This document shows, in pieces, positions 6,811 to 14,188 of a stretch of DNA of 17,888 nucleotides; position 1 is the first letter of the stretch; each line of letters starts with the position of its first letter. Below the pieces are notes generated by a model that saw only the letters and a list, made by a program, of their open reading frames with translations, had not been told where the DNA came from and did no database searches. Source of the stretch: Treponema sp. (GTDB lineage Bacteria; Spirochaetota; Spirochaetia; Treponematales; Treponemataceae); NCBI GenBank assembly GCA_031290005.1, contig JAITOJ010000043.1:1-17888 (forward strand). The letters run 5' to 3'. A program made the position numbers and the translations under genes.

Positions 6811-6957
6811 ATGTGTGTAAAAAAAGCGATTTTGGTTCTTTGCGCGGCAGCGGCGTTGTTTTTCAGTTGTGTAAGCAAACAACCAAACGATTCTTCGGCG
6901 GATGAAGCCGCAAAAGACGCGGTGAACCGGATGGAAAGAGCGATTGATGCGCAGTAG
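6811..6957 (+). CDS. Small (48-residue) predicted lipoprotein
   Basis: An ATG preceded by a strong GGAGG (6801-6805, 5-base spacing) opens a 48-codon frame. The product starts MCVKKAILVLCAAAALFFSC: a positive n-region, a hydrophobic core, and a lipobox FFSC with Cys20 as the lipidated residue. This relaxed lipobox fits spirochaetes. The mature part is only about 29 residues, hydrophilic and probably helical (DEAAKDAVNRMERAIDAQ). It overlaps the start of the LPP20-like gene by 11 bases, so the two are probably co-translated and may act together at the membrane. Function is unknown. It could instead serve mainly as a translated leader, but the lipoprotein signal argues for a real product. Confidence 0.75.
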   Translation: MCVKKAILVLCAAAALFFSCVSKQPNDSSADEAAKDAVNRMERAIDAQ

Positions 6958-7984
6958 TTCAGTGAAAAGGACGGTCAGGCAATGCGTTGCATCTGGCCTT
7001 GCGCTGGCCGCGGTTTTGACTGCCTGTCAATCCCGCGTAAGCCAGGGCGAGCCTGCCTGGGTGCTGGCCCCGGACTCGGTTTATAACCCAAACCAATACC
7101 TTGCCGCTGTGGGTTACGGGCGCGATCGAGCAAGCGCTGAAAAAGGGGCCATCGCCGCGCTCACGGGTCTGTTCGGGCAGTCTGTGGAGGCAGAAATCAA
7201 TCTTGAGACCCAAGCTTCTGAAAAAACGGTAAACAACAGGCCCGGACTCTCTTCGGAAAGCACTGCCCTCAGCACCGCGATTAAAACCACAGCGGAATTG
7301 GATTCCCTGGTTGGGGCTGAAATCGCCAATGTGTGGTATGACCGCAAAACCACCTATTACGCGGTGGCGGTTATGGAGAAGGCAAAAGCCACGGTACTGT
7401 ATACCCAAAAGATACGGGAAAATCAGCGACTGATAGACGGGTTGACTAATCTGTCCGGGGATAAAAAAAATACCCTGGACGGGTATTCCCGGTATCAGCG
7501 CGCCGCGGCAATCGCGGATGAAAACCGTATCTATGGGAATATTCTGACTGTTATCGGCTCCCCGGTTTCCGCCCTCTCCAAAGGAAATGATTACCGTTTG
7601 GAAGCGGTGAATATTGCCCAAAATATTCCCATCGGAGTGATTGTGACCGGAGACCGGGAAAACCGCATTACAGGGGCTTTCAGTTCCGCGCTCAGTCAGG
7701 CTGGATTCAGAAGTGGCGGGAATAATTCCCGCTATGTGCTGGAAGTAACGGTCTCGCTTTCCTCGGTGGAATACCCGAATCAGGCAAACAAGTTTTTCCG
7801 CTATGAGATTTCCGCCAATCTGATGGACACCGCGGAAGATACGGTATTGCTGCCTTTCAGCAGTAACGGACGGGAAGGGCATCCGGACAGTTCTGAGGCG
7901 AAAAACCGGGCGGTCGCGGCAGCGGAGAAAAAAATTGCTTCTGTCTTTGGGCAGGCTCTAGGGGAGTATCTTTCGTCCCCTTGA
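6947..7984 (+). CDS. LPP20-like lipoprotein
   Basis: A 345-residue predicted lipoprotein. The signal peptide ends in lipobox VLTAC with Cys27. The mature N-terminal half resembles the LPP20 domain: PAWVLAP (36-42), then YLAAVGYGRDRASAEKGAIAA, a run of small residues after AVGYG and repeated alanines leading into an amphipathic helix. The second half (about 225-345) is an alpha/beta region starting NIPIGVIVTGD, with a possible relation to LPP20/FlgT/LpoB-type envelope proteins. The start is ATG 6947, which overlaps the upstream small lipoprotein; a TTG just before it and GTG 6962 are less likely. LPP20-family proteins are envelope lipoproteins with no agreed function. Translation is probably coupled to the preceding gene. 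Confidence 0.78.
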   Translation: MRSSSVKRTVRQCVASGLALAAVLTACQSRVSQGEPAWVLAPDSVYNPNQYLAAVGYGRDRASAEKGAIAALTGLFGQSVEAEINLETQASEKTVNNRPGLSSESTALSTAIKTTAELDSLVGAEIANVWYDRKTTYYAVAVMEKAKATVLYTQKIRENQRLIDGLTNLSGDKKNTLDGYSRYQRAAAIADENRIYGNILTVIGSPVSALSKGNDYRLEAVNIAQNIPIGVIVTGDRENRITGAFSSALSQAGFRSGGNNSRYVLEVTVSLSSVEYPNQANKFFRYEISANLMDTAEDTVLLPFSSNGREGHPDSSEAKNRAVAAAEKKIASVFGQALGEYLSSP

Positions 7985-8009
7985 TGCCAGAGGGGGTTTC
8001 GGGTATAGT
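7981..8009 (+). promoter_or_regulatory. Promoter of the small TPR-like gene
   Basis: TTGATG (7981-7986), a 17-base spacer and TATAGT (8004-8009). The -35 contains the stop codon of the LPP20-like gene (7982-7984). Transcription would begin around 8016, giving a leader of only about 8 bases before ATG 8024. Confidence 0.55.
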
Positions 8010-8023
8010 TATTGCGTTGTTCT

Positions 8024-8359
8024 ATGATTAAAAAAGCATTAGAAGAAATTGAGGCTAAACAAACAGTAGGATTTATCAAAGTTTCCGAAAAACCGGTGCT
8101 GGCTTTGTCGGATGAACAGAAGGTGATGCTGAATCGGCGGGGGAATGTCTTGTTTAACGAAGGCAGCGTTGAAGATGCCCGGCGAATCTTTTTGACAACC
8201 GGTTATTCCGATGGCTTGACCAGGGTGGGGGATGCCTATTTAGCAAAAAAACAGGAGTTGGATGCCCTTAAATTGTATCTGCTGGCCCATAATCAGCGGA
8301 AAGCGGGGCCATTAATCGAAAAATTGGCACAAGTTATTTCAAATATTATAAAAAATTAA
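8024..8359 (+). CDS. Small TPR-like protein of unknown function
   Basis: A 111-residue soluble protein with no signal peptide. Residues about 35-95 look like two TPR-type helical hairpins: MLNRRGNVLFNEGSVEDARRIF, then DGLTRVGDAYLAKKQELDALKLYLLA. The wording resembles the TPR gene downstream (VGDAYLAKK against VADSYRK). ATG 8024 (MIKKALEEIE) is chosen over an in-frame TTG at 8012. There is no clear Shine-Dalgarno and the predicted leader is very short. The TPR gene follows after 16 bases, so the two are probably one unit and may bind each other. Specific function is not recognisable. Confidence 0.72.
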   Translation: MIKKALEEIEAKQTVGFIKVSEKPVLALSDEQKVMLNRRGNVLFNEGSVEDARRIFLTTGYSDGLTRVGDAYLAKKQELDALKLYLLAHNQRKAGPLIEKLAQVISNIIKN

Positions 8360-8375
8360 TTGAAAAGAGAAAAAT

Positions 8376-9539
8376 ATGGAAGAAAAAAATTTTGCAGAAA
8401 AAAATTCAGCGTTCCAGAGGGAAACACGGCCCTTTGAACTGAACGCGGCCCTGCCGGGAACGAATAACATCGCGAATTGGTCAAAACAGGGATACCAGTT
8501 TCTGAAAAAACACATGTTTGAGGATGCAAAAGAGGTGTTTTTCAAAATTCTTGACCTTGACCCCGGCAACAACTATGCCCTGGTTGGTCTGGGGGACGCG
8601 GAGCGTAAGGGAAACCGCTTTTTTGAGGCCGTCAAATACTATCAGCGCTGCCTGACCCATTTTCCGTCGAACAATTTTGCTCTTTTCGGCCTGGCAGACT
8701 GCTACAAGGCCCTGGACAGACACGAAGACGCCATCCGGGTGTGGGAGCAATACCTGGTCCATGACAACGCGAATATTACTGTGCTGACCCGCGTGGCTGA
8801 CTCGTACCGCAAAATCAGGAATTATCCCAAGGCAAAGCTGATGTACCTGCAAGTCCTGGAACTGGACCCGGACAACGCCTATGCCCTCATCGGGCTTGGG
8901 CACTTGTGCTACAACTTTAACGAATACGAGGACGCCCTTTTTTACTGGACCCGCATCGTGGCCATGAATCCAAATGTGCTGGACATCAGAATTCTCACTT
9001 CTATCGGAAACTGCTACCGCAAGCTGCGGCGTTTTATTGAAGGGGTGCAGTATTTTACCCATTCCCTGGAACTGGAACCCAGGAACTTTTACGCCCTTTT
9101 CGGGATTGCGGACTGCTACCGGGGTATGAATCAGTCCGACAAAGCCATTGAATACTGGAAGCGGATTCTGGTGCTTGACCCCCGGAACAAGGTGATTCTG
9201 ACCCGCGCCGGGGATGCCAGCCGCTCCCTGGGAGACTACAATGCGGCGGCTGGCTTCTACAATCAGGCCCTGGATATCGAATTTGATACCTACGCTCTGG
9301 TGGGCCTGGCGCGGATCAGCATCGAGACTGGAAAAATCGGCGAAGCGATTGAGAGCCTGCGCCGACTGATTCAGAGCGAGCCGGCTAATTACCGGCTCTA
9401 TATGGAGCTGGCAAACTGCCACCTCCGGCTCAACGAGCGCAGGGACGCTGTGGGGGTGCTGCGGGATTTCCAGATGCAGGGAGTCCAGAACCAGATTATC
9501 AATACCATGCTGGAACATATCGAACTGGGTATTGCCTGA
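8376..9539 (+). CDS. Tetratricopeptide repeat protein (about ten TPR units)
   Basis: A 387-residue cytosolic protein (no signal peptide or membrane segment) built almost wholly of TPRs, which act as protein-binding scaffolds. After a ~30-residue N-terminal tail, about ten 34-residue units run from residue ~34 to ~372. Recurrent anchors are YALVGLGD (67), FALFGLAD (101), TVLTRVAD (135), YALIGLGH (169), RILTSIGN (205), YALFGIAD (239), VILTRAGD (273), YALVGLAR (306) and RLYMELAN (340), with D/N-P at most unit ends. From residue 101 the anchors alternate between an ALxGL and an [IV]LT type. The Shine-Dalgarno is weak (AAGAGA). It sits between the small TPR-like gene and rlmN; partners are unknown. 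Confidence 0.9.
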   Translation: MEEKNFAEKNSAFQRETRPFELNAALPGTNNIANWSKQGYQFLKKHMFEDAKEVFFKILDLDPGNNYALVGLGDAERKGNRFFEAVKYYQRCLTHFPSNNFALFGLADCYKALDRHEDAIRVWEQYLVHDNANITVLTRVADSYRKIRNYPKAKLMYLQVLELDPDNAYALIGLGHLCYNFNEYEDALFYWTRIVAMNPNVLDIRILTSIGNCYRKLRRFIEGVQYFTHSLELEPRNFYALFGIADCYRGMNQSDKAIEYWKRILVLDPRNKVILTRAGDASRSLGDYNAAAGFYNQALDIEFDTYALVGLARISIETGKIGEAIESLRRLIQSEPANYRLYMELANCHLRLNERRDAVGVLRDFQMQGVQNQIINTMLEHIELGIA

Positions 9540-9543
9540 CTCT

Positions 9544-10563
9544 ATGCCGCACATCGCCCTCGCGGGTCTGCTTCCTGAAGAAATCAGCGCCCGGTTTCAG
9601 CTTGCAAAGCCTTTCATGGGCAGGCAGATTTTCAAATGGATTGCCCGTGGCGTATCCTCTTTCGACGCTATGACCGACCTGCCTCTGGAACTGCGCGGCC
9701 GTCTTTTGGAACAAGCGGCGCTCCGCACGGGGAACGTCTTGCAGACCCTGGAAGACCCGGACGGAACCATCAAACTGCAAATCGAATTTCCTGACAGGAT
9801 ATACATTGAAACAGTGCTGCTTGCCGATGAAGCGGAACGAAAAACCGCCTGCGTTTCATCCCAGGCGGGCTGCGCCCTGGGGTGCCGGTTTTGCCGAACC
9901 GGACAGCTCGGTTTCACCCGCAATCTGACTGCCGGGGAAATAGTAGAGCAGTTTCTACTGCTGGAAAAAATCAGCGGCCCTCTGGACAATGTGGTCTTTA
10001 TGGGCATGGGGGAGCCGCTTCTGAATCTGGAAGCGGTCCGCAAGGCTGTCTCAATATTGACTCATCCGGCAGGCAGGAATCTTTCACTCCGCCGCATTAC
10101 CATATCCACCGCCGGAATAATTCCCGGCATTTACGATCTGGCGGACCGGGGGCCGGCGGTGCGGCTGGCTGTTTCTCTCACCACTGCCGACCCGGCTTTA
10201 CGAAACGACTTGATGCCTGTCGCCCGCTCGAACAGCCTTGAGGAACTGAAAAAGGCGATTGCCTACCATGGGAATAAAACCGGTAAACGCTGTACCCTGG
10301 AAGCGGCGCTTATTTCCGGGGTCAATACCGGCTCTGAAAGCGCCCGCCAATTGGCGGAATTCGCCGGGGAACTGGGCGTCCACGTTAATCTGATTCCCTG
10401 GAATCCCACGGCGTCCCTGCCGTTTGCTGAGCCGGCCCCGGCAGAATGCCGGGAGTTTGTCCGGATGCTGGAAGAACGCAAAATACCGGTGACCCTCAGA
10501 ACCAGGCGGGGCCGGAAAATCGGCGGAGCCTGCGGGCAATTGGGACAAAGAAAACGCGGTTGA
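9544..10563 (+). CDS. rlmN: Dual-specificity 23S rRNA/tRNA adenine-C2 methyltransferase RlmN
   Basis: A radical-SAM enzyme that methylates C2 of A2503 in 23S rRNA and of A37 in some tRNAs, improving decoding accuracy. At 339 residues it is near the family's normal size. The 4Fe-4S cysteines are in CALGCRFC (Cys110, Cys114, Cys117). The methyl-carrier cysteine pair matches Cys103 (ACVSSQAGC) and Cys330 (ACGQL), corresponding to E. coli Cys118 and Cys355. VFMGMGEPLLN (151-161) is the SAM-binding GGE-like motif. The start is ATG 9544, four bases after the TPR stop; a TTG at 9532 would overlap that gene. Cfr is unlikely given chromosomal context and the C-terminal GACGQLG typical of RlmN. Confidence 0.96.
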   Translation: MPHIALAGLLPEEISARFQLAKPFMGRQIFKWIARGVSSFDAMTDLPLELRGRLLEQAALRTGNVLQTLEDPDGTIKLQIEFPDRIYIETVLLADEAERKTACVSSQAGCALGCRFCRTGQLGFTRNLTAGEIVEQFLLLEKISGPLDNVVFMGMGEPLLNLEAVRKAVSILTHPAGRNLSLRRITISTAGIIPGIYDLADRGPAVRLAVSLTTADPALRNDLMPVARSNSLEELKKAIAYHGNKTGKRCTLEAALISGVNTGSESARQLAEFAGELGVHVNLIPWNPTASLPFAEPAPAECREFVRMLEERKIPVTLRTRRGRKIGGACGQLGQRKRG

Positions 10564-10588
10564 CCAATGCAGGATAAAATGCTATTTT
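10560..10588 (+). promoter_or_regulatory. Promoter of the universal stress protein gene
   Basis: TTGACC (10560-10565), a 17-base spacer and TATTTT (10583-10588). The -35 includes the rlmN stop codon (10561-10563). A good AGGAGG ribosome site follows at 10604-10609. This suggests the Usp gene can be expressed separately from rlmN. Confidence 0.6.
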
Positions 10589-10619
10589 ATAAAAAGGTCT
10601 GACAGGAGGCCGGTTAAGT

Positions 10620-11117
10620 ATGATAAATCCTTTGTTTCAAAACCTATTGGTGGCAATTAACGGTTCCGAGGCGTCTATTCAGGCTGCCAAATACGGGATT
10701 TTGATGGCTAAGTGTTACCACTGCACTATCAAGGCAGTATATGTGGTGGACATGGCGACTCTCAAACAACTAACTCTGAGCAAATTTTTTATCCCTGAAG
10801 AAAGCTCGGAATACGAACGGAATCTGTGCCAGGATGGGGAGCGCTACCTGGAATACGTGGCTGCTCTGGGGTTGCAAAAAGGCATCAAAGTTGAGACAGA
10901 ACTGCGTAAGGGCGCGGTGTGGTCGCAAGTTATTACCGCGGCGGACGAGATGAAGGCCAGCCTGATATTGCTGGGGGGCTACGTCCAAGACGCGCTGGCC
11001 CAGTCATCCAAGAGGGATGCAGTGTCCACGTCGAACCACGTGATTATTGCCAATACGCCCTGCTCCGTGCTGATTGTACGGGAAAAGCAGATAGAGCAAT
11101 TATTTAAGATAGGGTAA
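10620..11117 (+). CDS. Universal stress protein (UspA family)
   Basis: A 165-residue single Usp domain. It opens FQNLLVAINGSEASIQAAKYGI, where the usual V.xDGS aspartate is Asn14. It continues with beta strands TIKAVYVVD and ASLILLGG and ends HVIIANTPCSVLIVRE, the typical closing Usp strand. The ATP-binding pattern G-2x-G-9x-G(S/T) is not present: after LLGG the sequence runs YVQDALAQSSKRDAVSTSNH. It is therefore probably a non-ATP-binding Usp. AGGAGG (10604-10609) lies 10 bases before the ATG, and the gene has its own promoter overlapping the rlmN stop. It converges on the Ppx/GppA gene with 30 bases between; no terminator is visible there. Role in stress or metabolic signalling is inferred from family only. 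Confidence 0.88.
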   Translation: MINPLFQNLLVAINGSEASIQAAKYGILMAKCYHCTIKAVYVVDMATLKQLTLSKFFIPEESSEYERNLCQDGERYLEYVAALGLQKGIKVETELRKGAVWSQVITAADEMKASLILLGGYVQDALAQSSKRDAVSTSNHVIIANTPCSVLIVREKQIEQLFKIG

Positions 11118-11147
11118 TTCAGGGCATTGGGATTGGTCCGAACAGAG

Positions 11148-12677
11148 TTACTCCAGCGCCACCTTATAGCCAAACACTGCCTCAAAAATATCGGATTTTT
11201 CTGCCACCGCCAACTTTTCCAAAGCTTTGTCGTGGTTGTCTTTGCAGACAATAAGCAGCATATCCCTCCTAAAATCCAGGGAAAAGGCGTTGATTTTCTG
11301 GTTGTGCCCCCGGTCAAGGGCATCGGCTATCCGCAAGAGAGCGGTGAGTTTCAAAATCCGCACCCGGTCGGCCCGGGGCAGCACAATAAATTCCGCGTCA
11401 TCCTGGAGAGGCCGGTTGCCGCGGTGGAAACAGGCGATTTTCGCCACAATCTGCATATCGTCCCGGGGAATGCCGAAAATTTCTGAATTGCGGATGATAT
11501 AACTGGAATGCACCTGATGTTCCTGGGCGCGGATGAACATGCCGATGTCGTGGAGGAGCGCCGCGGTCTCCAGAAGCATCCGGGAGTGCAAATCCAGGCC
11601 CAGTTCAGTTTTCAGGGCGTCAAAGAGCTTGAGCGCCGTGGATGCCACGTGGGCGGCGTGTTTTTCGTCCCCCCGGTATTTCTGAAGGAGCCGCTTGGCC
11701 GAGGCGATAATCTGGGGATAGAACTCGTCCCTGCCCGAAGCCTGAGGCTCCCATATTTTGCCGATAATCACCCCTTCCCGGATGTTGGTGGCCGGAACCA
11801 GCACCACCGCGGCCTTTGTAAGCTGCAAAAACATCTTGTGGGTCAAAAGGCTGGTGTGCAGAAATTGGGCGTCCGCATAGGGAATCTTGAACCGCGCCAC
11901 GCATTCTTCCGCCGAATAGGTTTGTATCCTGTCAACAAAGTCTTCAAATTTTGCCCGGTCGATTTGCCAGATGTGCTCTGTCACTGCCTCGCCGGTATGC
12001 TCAGCCGCGAACCGTGCGTCCTGTCCCAGAGCAATGAATTGCTGAATGGTGTTCAGGTTCAGCTCTGTGTTGAGCGTCCCCCTGGTGTTGCGTACAAAGT
12101 CCTCAAGAAACCGGCGGGTGTCCTTCGGGCGGGCAGCGATTGACTTGATAAGCTCGTTCACCCGCACCGTGCCCAGACCCAGACTGTGGGCCGCGGCAAT
12201 TTTGCCGTTTTCGATGAGCAGCATTTCCGTGGAACCGCCACCCACTTCCAGAATGAGGGAATTGATGGCAAGAAAGTCAATTTTTCCGGTTTTCAGGCAG
12301 TTGGACGTTGCCAGATACATGAGCCGGTTTTCCTCAATCCCGTCAATCACCCGCACGGGAAACCCGGTTTTCACCAGAATCCGGTCAACCACCGCGTCCC
12401 GGTTTCGGGCTTCCCGCAGGGCATTGGTGGCAATCACTGTGGTGTGTTCCGGCCCGATGCCCCAGGCCCCCAACTGTTCCCGGAACCGGTTGAGGATTTG
12501 CAGGCATTGCAAAAGGCTGTCCCGTGAAATAGAGCCGCCGGTAAACACATCGTGGCCGAACATGATGGGCATACTCGCTTGGTCAATGACCTTCCATGTT
12601 CCGTCGTCGTACATCTCGGCCACCAACAGCCGCGCCGCGGTGGAGCCGATTTCCAGCACTGCTTCCAGTTTTGTCAT
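11148..12677 (-). CDS. Ppx/GppA-family phosphatase with C-terminal HD domain
   Basis: A 509-residue member of the exopolyphosphatase / pppGpp phosphohydrolase family. The N-terminal ASKHA half (about 1-300) shows VLEIGSTAARLLV (7-19), VIATNALREARN (81-92), GIEENRLMYLAT (113-124) with the likely catalytic glutamate, and LILEVGGGSTEM (141-152). The C-terminal half (about 335-480) is an HD-type domain with LLHDIG (374-379), His390 and CFHRGNR (416-422). Asp of the two phosphate-binding motifs (usually D-x-G-S and D-x-GGGS) is Glu in both. The start is ATG 12677 behind GGCGGAT, 20 bases after the glycosidase stop. Whether polyphosphate or (p)ppGpp is the substrate cannot be read from sequence, so no symbol is given. 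Confidence 0.9.
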   Translation of the reverse strand: MTKLEAVLEIGSTAARLLVAEMYDDGTWKVIDQASMPIMFGHDVFTGGSISRDSLLQCLQILNRFREQLGAWGIGPEHTTVIATNALREARNRDAVVDRILVKTGFPVRVIDGIEENRLMYLATSNCLKTGKIDFLAINSLILEVGGGSTEMLLIENGKIAAAHSLGLGTVRVNELIKSIAARPKDTRRFLEDFVRNTRGTLNTELNLNTIQQFIALGQDARFAAEHTGEAVTEHIWQIDRAKFEDFVDRIQTYSAEECVARFKIPYADAQFLHTSLLTHKMFLQLTKAAVVLVPATNIREGVIIGKIWEPQASGRDEFYPQIIASAKRLLQKYRGDEKHAAHVASTALKLFDALKTELGLDLHSRMLLETAALLHDIGMFIRAQEHQVHSSYIIRNSEIFGIPRDDMQIVAKIACFHRGNRPLQDDAEFIVLPRADRVRILKLTALLRIADALDRGHNQKINAFSLDFRRDMLLIVCKDNHDKALEKLAVAEKSDIFEAVFGYKVALE

Positions 12678-12697
12678 ATCCGCCTGCCGTCTCCCGC

Positions 12698-14131
12698 CTA
12701 GAGTTTGTCGATAAGGATGGAGCATTTGCCCGACGGAATGGGCAGAGTCTTTTTCTTTTGCCCGATGATATTTATGGTAAAGTAATAGAGTTTTTCGCTT
12801 TCAAGCTGAATCTCCCAGCCCCGCAGGCTCCGGTTGGATAGAATGGTAATCAGGTTCCGTTTTAAGGACAGATTCTCGATGCCCATGATTTCCAGATTGG
12901 GAATCACCCAGTCCACGGTCTTGCGGGGCAGGCTGATTGTGATGCCGATAACGGTTTCAATCATCACCGCAATGGTGGAAAGGGCAACGTGAGGCATGTA
13001 CCGCTGCCGGGGGAAGTCCGGATTATCCGCCATGACAGACCGGCCTTCGCCGCAGGGCTTGTAGCTTTCCCACAAATTGCCCCGTTCGACCGCGTCGTCG
13101 TTAGGAATAAAGGCGTCCAAGATGTAGTACAGATGCTTGATGGCGCTTTCCCGGGCAAAATCCCAGCGCTGATATTTTTCCAGCCCTTTGATGACCATAA
13201 AATTAAAGGGCGGAAACACGCTTCCCCGGAAACCTTCGCCGTCCCGTGAAAAGTGAGGGTCATCCGCGGAAAGGGACGGGAAGGGGTGTTCCGTGCCAAA
13301 GGTGGCAGGATTACGGAGATGGGCAATCAGCAGTTCCGCTTTGTCCTCATTGGGGATTTCCGCCAGGAGCGGCCAGAACCCGGCAATAGTCTTGTGGGGC
13401 AGCCGGTTACCGTTCGCGTCCAGGTCGTGGTAAAAATTGGTGTGGGGGTCCCACATGAGGGTATTAATCCGGGTCTTGAGGGAGAAATACTGCCGTTTGT
13501 ACTGGAAACTCAAGTCTTTGTCATTCAGGATGTCTCCCATGGATGACATATAGAGGGCGTTAATCGCCAGGGCGGTATTAAAGTCCACAGAGTATACCGT
13601 CCCGTCACGGGGGGAATTGAACATAGAGGAGGCGCTCGCCGGAGCGTTGTAGAGGCCGTTATCCTGCTTGAACACCTGGTCTATCCAGTCCATGTATTTG
13701 GTAAGAACCGCCATCACATCTTTGACCCGCCGCTTGTTTGCGGACTTATGGAACAGGTTGAACTCCGCCCAGGCGAACAGGGGCAGTCCGACTCCCTCGG
13801 GGTTGTCCGCGTCGACAATCGCTTCTCCGGTGCGCAAATCATAGCGGCTTTGGATGGCCCCGCCTTCTTCCTGTTTGGAATAAAAGTAATCCAGATTGTG
13901 GGCGGCAGGATAATTCCGGTTCGAGTAGACCAAAAAAAAGGTAGAAAAAATTGACTCAAATTGATTGAGGATATATCTGCCATCCTGGGGATACAAAAAA
14001 TAACCGTCCGCGTTTGGTTCGCCGGTTTTTGGATCCAGATAACAATTTTGCAGCCATGCCCAGGTTTTGTCGTAAATATCCACAAAATCCTGGTCATAGA
14101 AGTAGATTTTTGGAAAGTCCCGTTTGTTCAC
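12698..14131 (-). CDS. Trehalase-like / MGH1-type glycoside hydrolase
   Basis: A 477-residue cytosolic protein (no signal peptide) with the helical pattern of an (alpha/alpha)6-barrel glycosidase of the GH37/GH63/MGH1 type. Recognisable pieces are FESIFSTFFLVYSNR (58-72), EGVGLPLFAWAEFNLF (112-127), VDFNTALAINALYM (182-195), MWDPHTNFYHDLD (226-238) and GNLWESYKPCGEG (351-363). The last resembles the catalytic-glutamate region of these families, and Asp183 and Glu355 are candidate acid/base residues. A beta-rich tail follows from about residue 400. The start is GTG 14131 with AAGGAGT five bases before it. Substrate could be trehalose, maltose-type glucans or mannosylglycerate; sequence alone does not decide. 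It forms an apparent operon with the Ppx/GppA gene 20 bases downstream. Confidence 0.8.
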   Translation of the reverse strand: MNKRDFPKIYFYDQDFVDIYDKTWAWLQNCYLDPKTGEPNADGYFLYPQDGRYILNQFESIFSTFFLVYSNRNYPAAHNLDYFYSKQEEGGAIQSRYDLRTGEAIVDADNPEGVGLPLFAWAEFNLFHKSANKRRVKDVMAVLTKYMDWIDQVFKQDNGLYNAPASASSMFNSPRDGTVYSVDFNTALAINALYMSSMGDILNDKDLSFQYKRQYFSLKTRINTLMWDPHTNFYHDLDANGNRLPHKTIAGFWPLLAEIPNEDKAELLIAHLRNPATFGTEHPFPSLSADDPHFSRDGEGFRGSVFPPFNFMVIKGLEKYQRWDFARESAIKHLYYILDAFIPNDDAVERGNLWESYKPCGEGRSVMADNPDFPRQRYMPHVALSTIAVMIETVIGITISLPRKTVDWVIPNLEIMGIENLSLKRNLITILSNRSLRGWEIQLESEKLYYFTINIIGQKKKTLPIPSGKCSILIDKL

Positions 14132-14146
14132 AGTAACTCCTTAAAA

Positions 14147-14158
14147 AAAGTTAACTTT
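14147..14158. promoter_or_regulatory. 12-base palindrome at the glycosidase transcription start
   Basis: AAAGTTAACTTT is a perfect palindrome placed just downstream of the glycosidase -10 (14160-14165), over the expected start of transcription and upstream of its ribosome site. That position fits a repressor operator, though a short AT-rich palindrome can occur by chance. Confidence 0.35.
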
Positions 14159-14159
14159 A

Positions 14160-14188
14160 ATTATATCACAATTTTTTTATTATGACAA
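14160..14188 (-). promoter_or_regulatory. Promoter of the glycosidase-Ppx/GppA operon
   Basis: On the minus strand: TTGTCA (14183-14188), a 17-base spacer and a perfect TATAAT (14160-14165). It lies in the 203-base gene-free stretch 14132-14334. The rest of that stretch is AT-rich, with no recognised RNA or riboswitch, only a GATAC/GTATC inverted repeat at 14295-14305 and weak -10-like TATATA (14313-14318) for the plus-strand gene. Confidence 0.8.

Noticed and set aside
6959..7882. 307-codon minus-strand frame opposite the LPP20-like gene
   Set aside because: The plus strand has a lipobox and LPP20-like features; the antisense frame has no family features.
8481..9554. 357-codon minus-strand frame opposite the TPR gene
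   Set aside because: The plus-strand frame has regular TPR units; the opposite frame is periodic only because it mirrors them.
11118..11147. Bidirectional terminator between usp and the Ppx/GppA gene
   Set aside because: The 30 bases contain no hairpin longer than three pairs and no T-run on either strand.
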